NCBI RefSeq assembly: GCF_029024925.1 | Contig: NZ_CP118962.1 | Coordinates: 2,534,001-2,598,000, forward strand | DNA from: Enterococcus faecalis | GTDB lineage: Bacteria; Bacillota; Bacilli; Lactobacillales; Enterococcaceae | Reading direction: 5' to 3' | Length of the DNA: 64,000 nt | Shown: positions 55,557 through 64,000 of the stretch, one piece after another | How positions within the stretch are numbered: position 1 is the first letter of the stretch | Layout of the letters: the number at the start of each line of letters is the position of its first letter | Translations under genes and position numbers: made by a program | Notes under the pieces: generated by a model | Seen by the model: only the letters and a program-made list of their open reading frames with translations | Databases searched by the model: none | Told to the model about the DNA's origin: nothing

Positions 55557-56319
55557 CTTCTTCAAACCCTCCATTATTATTTGATGCAGTGACTGTATTA
55601 TTTCTTTGTGCGTAAAATTCATATAAAGCAATTGCGACAGCTAAACCTGCAACCGCTAATGTATCTAATCCTAAATAGGCAGCCATAACAAACCCAAAAA
55701 TAAAGAACGGTACGTAGGATGTTTCCCACATCGTTTTTAATAACATGGCGAAACCTACTGCTGGCATCATACCACCTGCAACGCTCAAGCCATGAATACT
55801 CCATTCGGGTAGAATAGAAATGAAACTAGATGCTTTATCAGCACCAAAGAAAATACATAAAAATACTACAAAAAAATAACAAATGAATAAAACGATTGGT
55901 AAAAAACTAGACATTCTTTCGATGCCTCTTGTATCTGCTTTTTTTGCATAAGCATCAAATTTATGCATAATTGGTGACATCGCTGTATATAACAAGGTAA
56001 TTAACGCTTGCGCTGCAACTGCGAAAGGAACAGCCAACCCTACGGTCACTTGTGGATCAGATTTTGTGATAATTGCTAACGCTGTTCCAATAACTCCCCC
56101 AATTACTACGTTGGGTGGTTGCGCACCGCCGATTGCTACTGCACCAATCCAAACTAACTCTAGCGTTGCTCCAGTGATTAACCCTGTGTTGACATCTCCC
56201 AATATTAAACCAACAATCAGCCCTGTAACAATCGGACGATGAATATGTGTCTGTAAGACAAGCTTATCGACCCCTGCTATCCCAGCCCAAATTCCTACCA
56301 AAATTGCCTGTACTAACAT
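55546..56319 (-). CDS. PTS EIIC, mannose/fructose/sorbose family
   Basis: A 257-residue membrane protein with about seven to eight hydrophobic helices. The signature region DVNTGLITGATLELVWIGAVAIGGAQPPNVVIGG (about residues 42-75) is the typical EIIC-Man motif. It carries the sugar across the membrane while EIIB phosphorylates it. GGAGG lies six bases before the ATG. It follows nagA by 24 bases and overlaps EIID. Confidence 0.93.
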   Translation of the reverse strand: MLVQAILVGIWAGIAGVDKLVLQTHIHRPIVTGLIVGLILGDVNTGLITGATLELVWIGAVAIGGAQPPNVVIGGVIGTALAIITKSDPQVTVGLAVPFAVAAQALITLLYTAMSPIMHKFDAYAKKADTRGIERMSSFLPIVLFICYFFVVFLCIFFGADKASSFISILPEWSIHGLSVAGGMMPAVGFAMLLKTMWETSYVPFFIFGFVMAAYLGLDTLAVAGLAVAIALYEFYAQRNNTVTASNNNGGFEEDGI

Positions 56320-56343
56320 TTTTTTCCTCCTATTAGACTTCGT

Positions 56344-57495
56344 CTACTTTTTATAAACTGTTTCACCATTTACTAAGGTTTCTAGCACTTCGTATTTCTC
56401 ATCAATAATTGTAAAATTACCTAAAAGCCCTAGTTTGATTTCTCCCATAGATTCGTTCACATTCAACAAACGAGCTGGATTTTTCGTGACTGAATTAATA
56501 GCAATCACTTCTGGAAGTAATGCTTTTTCAACAAGGTTGCGAACCATATTATTTAAATGGTTCGTACTTCCAGCTAACTTGCCATTCGCTAAACGGACCA
56601 CATTTTGTTCATCAATAACCATTTCAATCCCTTTTTCTGGTTTTGGATAAACGCCTGGTTGACACCCTTTGGCCCAGATAGAATCTGTCACAGCAATTAA
56701 ATAGTCCTTGCCTTTTAGTTTGGCTAACACACGTACTAATGAATAATCAACATGTACCCCATCAGCAATAATTTCAGCAAACGTTTCCTCACTATCCAAA
56801 GCAGCAACTACTGCGGTTGGTTTCCGGTGACTGATATCTTCCATTCCATTAAACGTATGGGTAAAACTTTTTGCACCTGCTTCGACAGCTGCCATTGCTT
56901 GTTCATAGGTTGCAGCCGTATGGCCAATTGAAATGACTACATCATGTTCATGACAATATGTAGTCAAGGCATTCTCTACATCATTTTCTGGTGCCAACGT
57001 CATTAATTTTATGTGCCCTTTTGCCAACTCTTGCCATTTTTTAAATGTCTCAACGGATGGTTTTACTAATAACTCTGGATTATGAGAGCCACGAAATTCT
57101 TCAGAAATCATTGGTCCTTCCGCATGAATCCCTAAGATTTGTGCTCCGTTGGTTCCTTGGTCTTCCTCAATAAATGAACCAATCACTTCAAATGAATGTT
57201 CCAAGTCTTTTGGAAATGTTGTTGACGTTGTTGGTAAAAAAGCTGTAATCCCTTCTTCTGGAAGGTAAGCTTGCCACTCTTTGATAAATTCATGATTGGC
57301 ATGATTGGCATCCCCACCATGCCAACCATGATCATGAATATCAATAAATCCTGGAAGAATGCGCTTTTCTCCGTATTCTTTGTCGACAGCTTTTTCATTG
57401 TACGGTAGAATTGCAACAATTCGTTGTTCTGACACTTCAACTTGAGCTGGTTGAAATTGTTCGTTAATCCATACGTTTTTACTTTGAATAATCAT
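56344..57495 (-). CDS. nagA: N-acetylglucosamine-6-phosphate deacetylase NagA
   Basis: A 383-residue amidohydrolase when started at the ATG at 57495; a GTG at 57504 is also in frame. Metal and catalytic residues are visible: DIHDHGWHGGD (about residues 53-63), GIHAEGPMIS (Glu, about 123-132), ISIGHTAATYEQA and FTHTFNGMEDI (His), and AVTDSIWAKG (catalytic Asp). It removes the acetyl group from GlcNAc-6-P or GalNAc-6-P. Here it sits between PTS EIIB and EIIC genes, so the imported sugar is probably N-acetylated and phosphorylated on entry. No NagB-type deaminase gene is in the operon. Confidence 0.92.
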   Translation of the reverse strand: MIIQSKNVWINEQFQPAQVEVSEQRIVAILPYNEKAVDKEYGEKRILPGFIDIHDHGWHGGDANHANHEFIKEWQAYLPEEGITAFLPTTSTTFPKDLEHSFEVIGSFIEEDQGTNGAQILGIHAEGPMISEEFRGSHNPELLVKPSVETFKKWQELAKGHIKLMTLAPENDVENALTTYCHEHDVVISIGHTAATYEQAMAAVEAGAKSFTHTFNGMEDISHRKPTAVVAALDSEETFAEIIADGVHVDYSLVRVLAKLKGKDYLIAVTDSIWAKGCQPGVYPKPEKGIEMVIDEQNVVRLANGKLAGSTNHLNNMVRNLVEKALLPEVIAINSVTKNPARLLNVNESMGEIKLGLLGNFTIIDEKYEVLETLVNGETVYKK

Positions 57496-57540
57496 TCTTC
57501 CCACTTCTTCTCTTCAAAATTATTGTCCAACATTACTTTT

Positions 57541-58017
57541 TTATGAAAATAATGCATCTAAACTTTCTTCTGGCGTTGACGGTACACGTTGAATCGAAAG
57601 TTTAACACCTAATTCTTGTAGCTTTTTAAAGGCGTCTACATCTGTTTTATTAACGGCAACAGCGGTAGCTACTTGTTTTTTGCCTTCTTCCATATGCATA
57701 TTACCAATGTTTAATTTTTCAATTGGCACACCACCGTCTACCAAGCGCAATGCATCAACAGGATTATCAACTAACAGAAAAATCTTTTGTCTTTCTGAGG
57801 CTTTATGAATGACCTCAATCGTTTTCTTAATGGAAAAAAAACGGGTTTGTACTTCTGCAGGGGCCGCCATGTTTAACAATTGTTGGCGCATTGTATCCTC
57901 AGAAATTGCATCATTTGCGACTAAAATTAAGTTGGCGCCTAAAGAACCGTTCCATTGTGTTGCGACTTGACCATGAATCAAGCGATTATCAATTCTTGTT
58001 AATAAAATATTCGGCAT
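57541..58017 (-). CDS. PTS EIIB, mannose/fructose/sorbose family
   Basis: A 158-residue cytoplasmic EIIB. The phosphorylated histidine is in TRIDNRLIHGQVATQW (His at about residue 15). The conserved VDALRLVDGGVPIEKLNIGNMH (about 86-107) supports the subfamily. It passes phosphate from EIIA to the incoming sugar. AGGAGG lies before the ATG and the gene follows EIIA by 26 bases. Confidence 0.94.
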   Translation of the reverse strand: MPNILLTRIDNRLIHGQVATQWNGSLGANLILVANDAISEDTMRQQLLNMAAPAEVQTRFFSIKKTIEVIHKASERQKIFLLVDNPVDALRLVDGGVPIEKLNIGNMHMEEGKKQVATAVAVNKTDVDAFKKLQELGVKLSIQRVPSTPEESLDALFS

Positions 58018-58043
58018 AGTGCTTCCTCCTCTTTTCTAATTGG

Positions 58044-58481
58044 TTAAATTCCGTCTGCTTCTTCTTGAGTATTTGCTTGTGGTTGTTCTAGTTTTTTATG
58101 AACAATCCCATCTCTGGCTGAATCTGTGACCATTGAAACAAAATCTTCTACGTTCGTGCTGATTGTGCGTAATGCAAATCCTTCAAGAACCATCGGTAAA
58201 TTTGTTCCTGCTAACACTTCAACATTTTGATAATTACTTGCGACAGTCATTGAAATTCTAAACGGTGTACCCCCTAAAAGATCAGTTAAAATGACCACTG
58301 CTGGACACGTCTCCAGCATAGAGTCAACGGCTTTACGAATGTTTGACTCTAATACATCAAGCCCTGTATCATTGAAAAAAGGGACCGCCTGAATATTTGG
58401 TTGTTCTCCTGCAATCATACTAACTGATTGATGCATTCCAGTTGAAAATACTCCATGTCCCGTTAAAATAAGACCTATCAT
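58044..58481 (-). CDS. PTS EIIA, mannose/fructose/sorbose family
   Basis: A 145-residue EIIA. The phosphorylated His is in LILTGHGVFSTGM (about residue 9), and VVILTDLLGGTPFRIS (about 63-78) is the other family block. It takes phosphate from HPr. It is separated from the acyltransferase gene by 146 bases, which hold the direct repeat GTAACAATT twice, so an internal promoter is possible. Confidence 0.93.
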   Translation of the reverse strand: MIGLILTGHGVFSTGMHQSVSMIAGEQPNIQAVPFFNDTGLDVLESNIRKAVDSMLETCPAVVILTDLLGGTPFRISMTVASNYQNVEVLAGTNLPMVLEGFALRTISTNVEDFVSMVTDSARDGIVHKKLEQPQANTQEEADGI

Positions 58482-58627
58482 TTATTCTTTCTCCCCTAAC
58501 TATTTACTGAGCTTACTATTTAATTGGATAAGCAGAACTTATTCCTCAAAGAGTGTAACAATTCTTGTAACAATTGAGTATGCTTTCCCATGATTTTGGA
58601 CGATGATTTCTATTTAAGAACATGTCC

Positions 58628-59722
58628 CTATACAGATACAAGGCGTCCCAACTTAAATATGCTTTTGAAAAAATGCTCGATTACAACCGTTAACCCAAAC
58701 GAGCCAACAAATGTACCCATATACAACACAAGAATAACCAAGCTGACTGGTTGATTGGTTAAAAACGGATGGACCAGTTTCAAGACCAATTGAAAAACAA
58801 AAACATTCGCTAAATAACTACGATACGCATAAGTGGCTATCCATTTAACCATTGGTAAAAGACGAATCTTTTTGGCTATTCCTTGTGTTCCCAAATAAAA
58901 AACCAACCCGATAATCAGTAAACTATAGGCACTTTGAAGAAGCTCCAAATAAGGTAGATCGTTCGGTGTCATCTGTGTTCCATCAAATAAATTCCCTTGG
59001 ACTGCCTGCCAAAAAATAAAAAGAAATAACAAAAATAGCGCCACCCTCGTCTTTTTTAAGAAAGTAAAAATTGCCCCCTGATACTTCGCTGCGATGACCC
59101 CGAAAATACCATAAATGAGATAACTAAGCCCTGAACGATCTATTAAGTACCAAAGAGAAGTTTCTGCATATGGAAAAATCATTTTCTGGTACCAGAAGCA
59201 CCAAAGGATATGCGCACCGATTGTAAAAAAGACAATTGGTAAAATCACTTTTTTGTTTTTTGTAATTCTGGTTGCCAACCAAATAAAATACGGCATAAAT
59301 AATTGGAATTGCAACATCATTACGGCATACCATAGATGTGCCGCGCCATCACCACTGAGAACTTTTCCTAGAAATCCTAGGGGCGTTTCATAGGGCATTC
59401 GTTGTTGTAAACTAGGAAAAGCGTATAGATAGAGACTGGACCAGACCACATAAGGAAGCACCAATTCATAAAATTTTTCCTTTAAAAATTCAAGATACGA
59501 TTCAGCTTGACTCTTTAACACCATGTTGTAAATAATTGCAAAAATAAACATGGGTGCCGAATATTTAGACATTCGGTAAAAACTACCGATTGAATTCATT
59601 GCTTCCGTTTGCGGAGAATGTGTCAACACATATGATAAAACCGTTTGTAAAATAACTGATGCTACAGCGAAAACTTTTAAAAAATCGCTGATATTCAGAT
59701 TTATTGGTTGTTCTTTACTCAT
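58628..59722 (-). CDS. Acyltransferase 3-family membrane protein
   Basis: A 364-residue protein with about ten hydrophobic helices and the layout of the acyltransferase 3 family (first helix region LNISDFLKVFAVASVILQTVLSYV; LPYVVWSSLYLYAF; HLWYAVMMLQFQLFMPYFIW). Such enzymes O-acetylate sugars at the outer surface. The usual catalytic His of the first helix (R/K-x(10)-H) is not clear here, so activity is uncertain. It lies between the ChbG-like gene and the PTS EIIA gene, an unusual place for an acyltransferase; its function in the operon is unknown. Confidence 0.75.
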   Translation of the reverse strand: MSKEQPINLNISDFLKVFAVASVILQTVLSYVLTHSPQTEAMNSIGSFYRMSKYSAPMFIFAIIYNMVLKSQAESYLEFLKEKFYELVLPYVVWSSLYLYAFPSLQQRMPYETPLGFLGKVLSGDGAAHLWYAVMMLQFQLFMPYFIWLATRITKNKKVILPIVFFTIGAHILWCFWYQKMIFPYAETSLWYLIDRSGLSYLIYGIFGVIAAKYQGAIFTFLKKTRVALFLLFLFIFWQAVQGNLFDGTQMTPNDLPYLELLQSAYSLLIIGLVFYLGTQGIAKKIRLLPMVKWIATYAYRSYLANVFVFQLVLKLVHPFLTNQPVSLVILVLYMGTFVGSFGLTVVIEHFFKSIFKLGRLVSV

Positions 59723-59808
59723 GTACGTCCTCTTTCTTTCAATAATTTAGCGTGTAAGTAAGCGCTCGGATTAAGAACTTACTCACACGCTATTCACGCT
59801 TCTTTGAT

Positions 59809-60597
59809 TTACATTGCTAGCGATTCATAATTGGCTAACAAGATGCCGCGTTCTTCAATCGCTTCTTTGACTTCTTGGGACGTTAATATTTCCACTTCAC
59901 GAATTCGAGGCATACAATACCCTGATTGCTTTTGTAAAATAGTATCGATAAACGCAGGATGACAATTGATTTCAAAGACCTCTCCTTCACTACAAACAAC
60001 CATATCAAGCAATTGCAAGATGGTTTCAGTTGAAATCGCCTTGTCATAAAATTGGTACAACATTTCATCTGGCGTGCGAACATCCTGATATAACTCTAAA
60101 TAGTCTTTTGTTTCAATACTTCTTGAAGCGTTACGTAAAGGTAATTGATATTTGCGAGCAAGTGCCAAAGCCACACCTAATAACTTTTCATTTTTTCCAT
60201 GAACGTTATGATGAGAATCAATATGATCAGGGCGTCTACCACTTTTCATAAATGAAATAATTTGAGCATCCCATTCGTTATAAACCTCTTCTAAATTGAC
60301 TTTTTCTTCAAAAATCGATTGATGCCAAAAATAACCAGCTTCATCTACTAAGGAAGTAACCATTTCTCGAGGTAAAATAGGTTTTGCTTGGTTCAATGTC
60401 AATGTTAAATGGACACCGATAGCTAAAGTCGGTGCACTGATTCGAGCACTCTCCATGGCCTCTAAAAAATAAGGAGAAGTTGGTAATGCAGTTGTTGAAG
60501 TAACCACGCCACGTTTGTGTGCTTCAATGATTCCTTGCGTTACCGCTGGCGTGTAACCAAAATCATCAGCGTTGATAATTAATTTTTTATTGCTCAT
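59809..60597 (-). CDS. chbG: ChbG/HpnK-family carbohydrate deacetylase (YdjC type)
   Basis: A 262-residue deacetylase when started at the ATG at 60597, with GGGG four bases upstream. Metal residues are in NADDFGYTPAVTQGI (Asp pair, about residues 9-23), VHLT (His), and DHIDSHHNVHG (His, about 116-126). ChbG removes an acetyl group from the non-reducing end of chitobiose- or chitotriose-type sugars before further breakdown. As first gene of a PTS operon with NagA it suggests a disaccharide or amino-sugar substrate. It is divergent from the RpiR regulator. Confidence 0.88.
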   Translation of the reverse strand: MSNKKLIINADDFGYTPAVTQGIIEAHKRGVVTSTTALPTSPYFLEAMESARISAPTLAIGVHLTLTLNQAKPILPREMVTSLVDEAGYFWHQSIFEEKVNLEEVYNEWDAQIISFMKSGRRPDHIDSHHNVHGKNEKLLGVALALARKYQLPLRNASRSIETKDYLELYQDVRTPDEMLYQFYDKAISTETILQLLDMVVCSEGEVFEINCHPAFIDTILQKQSGYCMPRIREVEILTSQEVKEAIEERGILLANYESLAM

Positions 60598-60768
60598 TTT
60601 TCCCCACTCTCTCTTCTGTTTCATGAATTTTTAGTTGTTTCTCTAATTGATTGTAGCTAAGTAGCGCCTTTTTTTATAGCTAGTTTTCTGATTGAGTGCT
60701 ATAATCTACAAATAAGACCATGTCCCTAAAAAAGGACATTACGTTCACAAACGACAGGAGGGATCAGC

Positions 60769-61521
60769 ATGCTGTTTTTAACCTATGATCCACAATTAAA
60801 TCCAACAGAATTAGAGATTTACAAGTATATTAGCCACAATATTGAAAAAGTTCCTTATATGACAATTCGAGAATTAGCAGATGAAATTCATTTCAGTAAA
60901 ACGGCAATCTGGCGTTTTTGTCAAAAATTCGAGTGTGAAGGCTATACAGATTTTAAATTTAAATTGAAGAATTATCTAAGCGAACGAAAAAAAACAGCCC
61001 AACCAAAATCTTTAGATGAAACAATGCTGATTCATTTTTTACAACGCTCATCAGAAGAATTATTAGAAGGACGGATTGTTCAAGCCGCGGAATTGCTGGC
61101 AAAAAAAGAATTTGTTCTTTTTATTGGCGAAGGAACGTCCAAAGTCCTAGCTGAATTTGGTGAAATTTATTTTTCCAGTATCTATAATTTATCTGCTTCT
61201 GTATCCCACCTTTTTTCCCATCCCGTTAGCAAATTATCCGAAGAAACGGCTAAAAAAGTGGGTGTTATCGCCTTATCAGTTTCGGGTGAAACACAAAAAG
61301 TCCGGCAAAATATTGATTATTTTATCGAAATGGGGATTGATGTAATTGCTATTACAAATAGTGAAAAAAGTACGATTGCTCAACTTTCAACAGTCACGAT
61401 CCCCTACTATATAACAACCGAGAAAAGTTCCATTGCAGACGTAACGTCCCAACTACCTGCACTATTCTTAATAGAAAAGTTGGCGAAAACTGTTTCAACG
61501 ATGTTAAATGAGTGTCCATAA
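60769..61521 (+). CDS. RpiR/MurR-family regulator with SIS domain
   Basis: A 250-residue regulator. The N-terminal HTH_6 domain (YMTIRELADEIHFSKTAIWRFCQKFECEGYTDFKFKL, about residues 31-67) is followed by a SIS sugar-phosphate domain (VLFIGEGTSKVLAEFGEIYF, about 120-139; IALSVSGETQKVRQNIDYF; AITNSEKSTIAQL). It probably senses an amino-sugar phosphate and controls the divergent chbG-PTS-nagA operon. AGGAGG lies before the ATG, TATAAT at 60700-60705, and a small ATGTCC/GGACAT hairpin (60720-60725, 60734-60739) is in the leader. Confidence 0.9.
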   Translation: MLFLTYDPQLNPTELEIYKYISHNIEKVPYMTIRELADEIHFSKTAIWRFCQKFECEGYTDFKFKLKNYLSERKKTAQPKSLDETMLIHFLQRSSEELLEGRIVQAAELLAKKEFVLFIGEGTSKVLAEFGEIYFSSIYNLSASVSHLFSHPVSKLSEETAKKVGVIALSVSGETQKVRQNIDYFIEMGIDVIAITNSEKSTIAQLSTVTIPYYITTEKSSIADVTSQLPALFLIEKLAKTVSTMLNECP

Positions 61522-61530
61522 TCACTGCAA

Positions 61531-61576
61531 AAAAAGGAAGGAACTAGCCATTCGTTTTGCTAGTTCCTTCCTTTTT
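61531..61576. terminator. Bidirectional terminator between rpiR-type gene and tag
   Basis: 18-bp perfect arms (61531-61548 and 61559-61576) with a 10-base loop and A/T runs on the flanks. Confidence 0.9.
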
Positions 61577-61589
61577 AATTCTTCTATAC

Positions 61590-62141
61590 TTATTTATACT
61601 GACACGTTTCTAAATGATCATTCACCAATCCCGCCGCCTGTAAAAAGGAATAGACTGTCGTGGCACCTAAAAATTTAAATCCTCGTTTTTTTAACGCTCG
61701 ACTAATCTGTTGCGATAATTCCGTGGAGGCTGGAACCTCTTCTGGGTGCTGCCAGTGATTAACGATTGGTTGCTGATCGATAAAGTTCCAGAGGTAGCGA
61801 TCAAAGGAGCCAAATTCTGCCTGAATTTCTTGAAAAACTTGCGCATTCGTAATGGTCGCTTGAATTTTTAAACGATGACGAATCACACCAGGATTTGCTA
61901 GTAAAGCTAAAATTTTTTCCTCATCATATCGCGCAATTTTCCGATAATCAAACGCATCATAAGCTGCTCTAAGCGTTTCTCGTTTATTCAAAATAATCGC
62001 CCAGCTTAAGCCTGCTTGCATACTTTCCAAGGTCAATAACTCAAATAACTGTTGCTCTTCATGAACTGGACGTCCCCATTCATCATCATGATAGGCTTGC
62101 ATCTCTTCAGTTGTATCCGTTGCCCAAGTACATCGCTCCAT
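61590..62141 (-). CDS. tag: DNA-3-methyladenine glycosylase I (Tag)
   Basis: A 183-residue base-excision glycosylase that removes 3-methyladenine from alkylated DNA. Typical blocks: the N-terminal RCTWATDTTEEMQAYHDDEWGRPV (about residues 3-26, with zinc-ligand Cys4 and His17), LFELLTLESMQAGLSWAIILNKRE (substrate Glu, about 33-56), and the C-terminal KKRGFKFLGATTVYSFLQAAGLVNDHLETC (His and Cys zinc ligands). Normal length; AAAGGAGG before the ATG. Confidence 0.95.
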   Translation of the reverse strand: MERCTWATDTTEEMQAYHDDEWGRPVHEEQQLFELLTLESMQAGLSWAIILNKRETLRAAYDAFDYRKIARYDEEKILALLANPGVIRHRLKIQATITNAQVFQEIQAEFGSFDRYLWNFIDQQPIVNHWQHPEEVPASTELSQQISRALKKRGFKFLGATTVYSFLQAAGLVNDHLETCQYK

Positions 62142-62217
62142 TGTCCTGCCTCCTTTTATTTGCTAAGAAAGATGCGAACAAAGGGTACTGCCTGTTGTTC
62201 CACACCTTTTCTTATTC

Positions 62218-62985
62218 CTAATAAAATGCCCAGAAGTTTAACGCTTCATTCATCACTTCTTCGGCTGTAAATGTCCGTTTTGAATGGCCCTTTTCTTCTG
62301 AATCGTTTGGATCATTAATCCAGAAATCGCCTTTTTCATCCACACCACTCATCACCATAATGTGACCAGTTGTAGTGAAATAGCCCGGTTTTACAGAAAT
62401 AATGACTGGATGACCTTCCTTCAAGAAAGCTGCCACTGTTTCAATATCCCCAATTTCTTGACAGTTATAGCCTTTCATTTCAGCATATGCACTAAAAATA
62501 GACCACGCCGTCCCTTGCCCTTCCATAAAGAAGTCATTTTTTGCCCAAGCTAACACATCCAGAGGGGTAACTTCTTGGTGATCCATGTATGAACCAACCA
62601 TTGCAAGCGATACAATCGCACAGCCATTAATTTCGATTGTATTCGGCTTATCCACATTGCCAAATCCGTATGCGGTGTCTTTCCATTTAGCATCTGTCTG
62701 CAATTCTAACGGCAAATCCAGATGTCCATCATATTGCTTCTTTTCAATTTCTTGATTGACCTGTTGTCCATAGCTTAAAGGTTTGACTTTTTTCTCAATT
62801 TTAACTGGTGCTGGTTCTTTTGTTTTACTTGATTCAGCACTAGCTTTGACATATGAATCATCAAACCAACTTGAAAACCCACCTGATTTCATCGGCGAAA
62901 ACTGCGCTAACAACCCGCCAAAGCCAAACGATACCAACAACACCGTGAGAACTTTTTTTTGGTAACCTGATGGTTTTTTTGACAT
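62218..62985 (-). CDS. Secreted C39-like cysteine peptidase family protein
   Basis: A 255-residue protein started at 62985 (MSKKPSGYQKK, AAGGA eight bases upstream). A membrane anchor or uncleaved signal (VLTVLLVSFGFGGLLAQF, about residues 10-27) is followed by a Ser/Lys-rich linker and a papain-like C39-type domain: Cys in IEINGCAIVSLAMVGSYMD (about 125-143), His in TTGHIMVMSGVDEKG (about 203-217) and Asp in FWINDPND (about 219-226). The protein is probably extracellular and hydrolyses or binds a peptide bond in the envelope. No ABC transporter is linked, so bacteriocin processing is unlikely. Confidence 0.82.
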   Translation of the reverse strand: MSKKPSGYQKKVLTVLLVSFGFGGLLAQFSPMKSGGFSSWFDDSYVKASAESSKTKEPAPVKIEKKVKPLSYGQQVNQEIEKKQYDGHLDLPLELQTDAKWKDTAYGFGNVDKPNTIEINGCAIVSLAMVGSYMDHQEVTPLDVLAWAKNDFFMEGQGTAWSIFSAYAEMKGYNCQEIGDIETVAAFLKEGHPVIISVKPGYFTTTGHIMVMSGVDEKGDFWINDPNDSEEKGHSKRTFTAEEVMNEALNFWAFY

Positions 62986-63210
62986 ACTATTCATCCTTTT
63001 CTATCTATTGACTACATCCGATAATCTTATGTATTTCTTATATGCTCACACATTATACTACTTTCTTTTTCGAAAAACAGAAACGTTGGTAAATTCTCAT
63101 AATTATTGAAGGCGAACATATTTTCTTGAATTTTATCACAAAATTAGGTAAAATACAGGTAATTAGTCATTTGAGTTTTATTCTATTTTATTCGTAAAGG
63201 AGGCAGAAGA

Positions 63211-63573
63211 ATGGATCAACATAAAGCTACCATCAAGAGCATTTCTAAACTGATTACGCTCTCTTCCCAACATTTCTTTTCGGCATTTTTAGAAGATTCT
63301 CAAGATCAAAAGAATAAAGAAAAGGAACGCAGTGCGCTTTTACAAGAGCTCCAAGTCGCTGCCGCCCAAAAATCCTTAGTGGTCTTACAATTGAAAGAAG
63401 TCCCTACAGCGCATAAATTCGAAACGGTGATCGGCTGGATTGTCTCAAAAAATATTTCGGACAATATCGTTGTTCGTTTACAAACGGATGAACAACAGTT
63501 GCGCATGATTCCTGTTGCTTCTGTCATGAAAGTCAGCACGTTAGCCAATCGTCACCAACGTCAAATTCACTAG
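63211..63573 (+). CDS. Small conserved protein of unknown function
   Basis: A 120-residue soluble protein with a strong AAAGGAGG upstream, so it is probably real. The N-terminal half is helical and charged; the C-terminal half (FETVIGWIVSKNISDNIVVRLQTDEQQLRMIPVASVMKVSTL, about residues 70-111) looks like a small beta-barrel, perhaps an RNA-binding or YolD-like fold. I do not recognise the family. It is single and ends in a terminator shared with thiT. Confidence 0.65.
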   Translation: MDQHKATIKSISKLITLSSQHFFSAFLEDSQDQKNKEKERSALLQELQVAAAQKSLVVLQLKEVPTAHKFETVIGWIVSKNISDNIVVRLQTDEQQLRMIPVASVMKVSTLANRHQRQIH

Positions 63574-63600
63574 AATATTGAAGTCTTTATAAAATAAATG

Positions 63601-63638
63601 GAAACCACCAACCCTGGCGATTGCAGGTTGGTGGTTTC
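63601..63638. terminator. Bidirectional terminator between the small gene and thiT
   Basis: 13-bp perfect arms (63601-63613 and 63626-63638), 12-base loop with further partial pairing, and TTTT on the plus strand. Confidence 0.85.
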
Positions 63639-63692
63639 TTTTATTTATGACTTTAGTCAAAATCCCATGAAACTTCTGACTTAGGACTCAAC

Positions 63693-64000
63693 TTATTTCT
63701 TAGGAACAAATAATTGCGGTGCTACTTTTGCCAATAAGCCTAGAACTAGACTTACATATAAACAATTGACGACGGTACTTGTACCGTTTAGAACAAAGGA
63801 ATAGAGATATGGGCTCATTCCTTCTGGTGCATACATGCCCCAAACCAATACACCCGCCCAAAAATGCCAAAACCAGCGGGCGAAGACTGCGACAACACTT
63901 CCTAAAATAATCGTACGAATGGCTGATTTTAAACGATTCGCTTGAAAATACAGTTGAATTTTTCTAGCGAATACGCCACCCATTCCTCCAAACGCAAAAG
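63693..64000 (-). CDS. thiT: ThiT, thiamine-binding S component of ECF transporter, N-terminal part outside window
   Basis: The last 102 codons or so of a ThiT-like protein. The reading frame stays open to the right edge, so the ATG at 63983 is internal. Visible are membrane helices and the ThiT signature VVAVFARWFWHFWAGVLVWGMYAPEGMSPYLYSFVLNGTSTVV (thiamine-binding Trp, Tyr, His and Asn residues in the family), ending in VAPQLFVPKK. ThiT works with the shared EcfAAT energiser to import thiamine. A TPP riboswitch often precedes it but would be outside this window. Confidence 0.9.
   Translation of the reverse strand, partial: FAFGGMGGVFARKIQLYFQANRLKSAIRTIILGSVVAVFARWFWHFWAGVLVWGMYAPEGMSPYLYSFVLNGTSTVVNCLYVSLVLGLLAKVAPQLFVPKK

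Overview
The window looks like a chromosomal segment of a low-GC Gram-positive coccus, almost certainly Enterococcus faecalis. Evidence for this is AT-rich DNA with strong GGAGG-type ribosome binding sites, many PTS permeases, an LPXTG-anchored family 8 polysaccharide lyase with FIVAR repeats, a 482-residue Mga/AtxA-type regulator of exactly the length published for MafR, and an allantoin/oxamate catabolic gene set. The species call is made from protein features, not from a database search.

Layout. 1-2465: allantoinase (cut by the left edge) and an allantoin permease. 3060-12926: ordinary accessory metabolism and transport: GNAT/MarR pair, a lipoprotein, a SulP transporter, a choloylglycine-hydrolase-family enzyme, a beta-glucoside PTS/GH1 operon whose EIIC gene carries an in-frame stop, its MerR regulator, and a ClC-type channel. 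13091-21162: a complete type I restriction-modification locus (hsdR, hsdM, hsdS) with its own tyrosine recombinase and a second, start-less hsdS cassette in the opposite orientation. In-frame inverted repeats between the two hsdS copies make this a probable phase-variable, specificity-switching system; it is the most interesting system in the window. 21336-29103: an EcsC-like protein, a PucR-type regulator and a divergent operon for oxamate carbamoyltransferase (AllH, AllF, AllG homologues) plus an uncharacterised membrane protein. With allantoinase and the permease at the left edge this forms an allantoin-to-oxamate fermentation module.

29195-41790: mafR facing a calcium-type P-type ATPase, sstT, a small K+ channel, truA, a large unknown membrane protein, an ECF sigma/anti-sigma pair, a DinB-family protein and a DAACS symporter. 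The symporter gene is preceded by what reads as a PyrR-type transcription attenuator, which suggests pyrimidine control. 41861-46405: the cell-wall-anchored polysaccharide lyase with six near-identical 213-bp repeats and a cre-overlapped promoter. 46988-49166: rlmH and htrA, divergent, separated by a dense cluster of DnaA boxes although no dnaA gene is present. 49213-54671: YtpR, a universal stress protein, a thioredoxin-like protein, an M42 aminopeptidase, a small PepSY-like protein and an oligopeptide-binding lipoprotein. 54738-61521: a mannose-family PTS operon with NagA, a ChbG-type deacetylase and a membrane acyltransferase, read away from a divergent RpiR regulator; this is probably for an N-acetylated amino-sugar oligosaccharide. 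61590-64000: Tag glycosylase, a C39-like peptidase, a small unknown protein and ThiT (cut by the right edge).

No tRNA, rRNA, CRISPR array, insertion sequence or prophage structural gene was seen. Most operons end in strong hairpin terminators, many of them shared by convergent genes.
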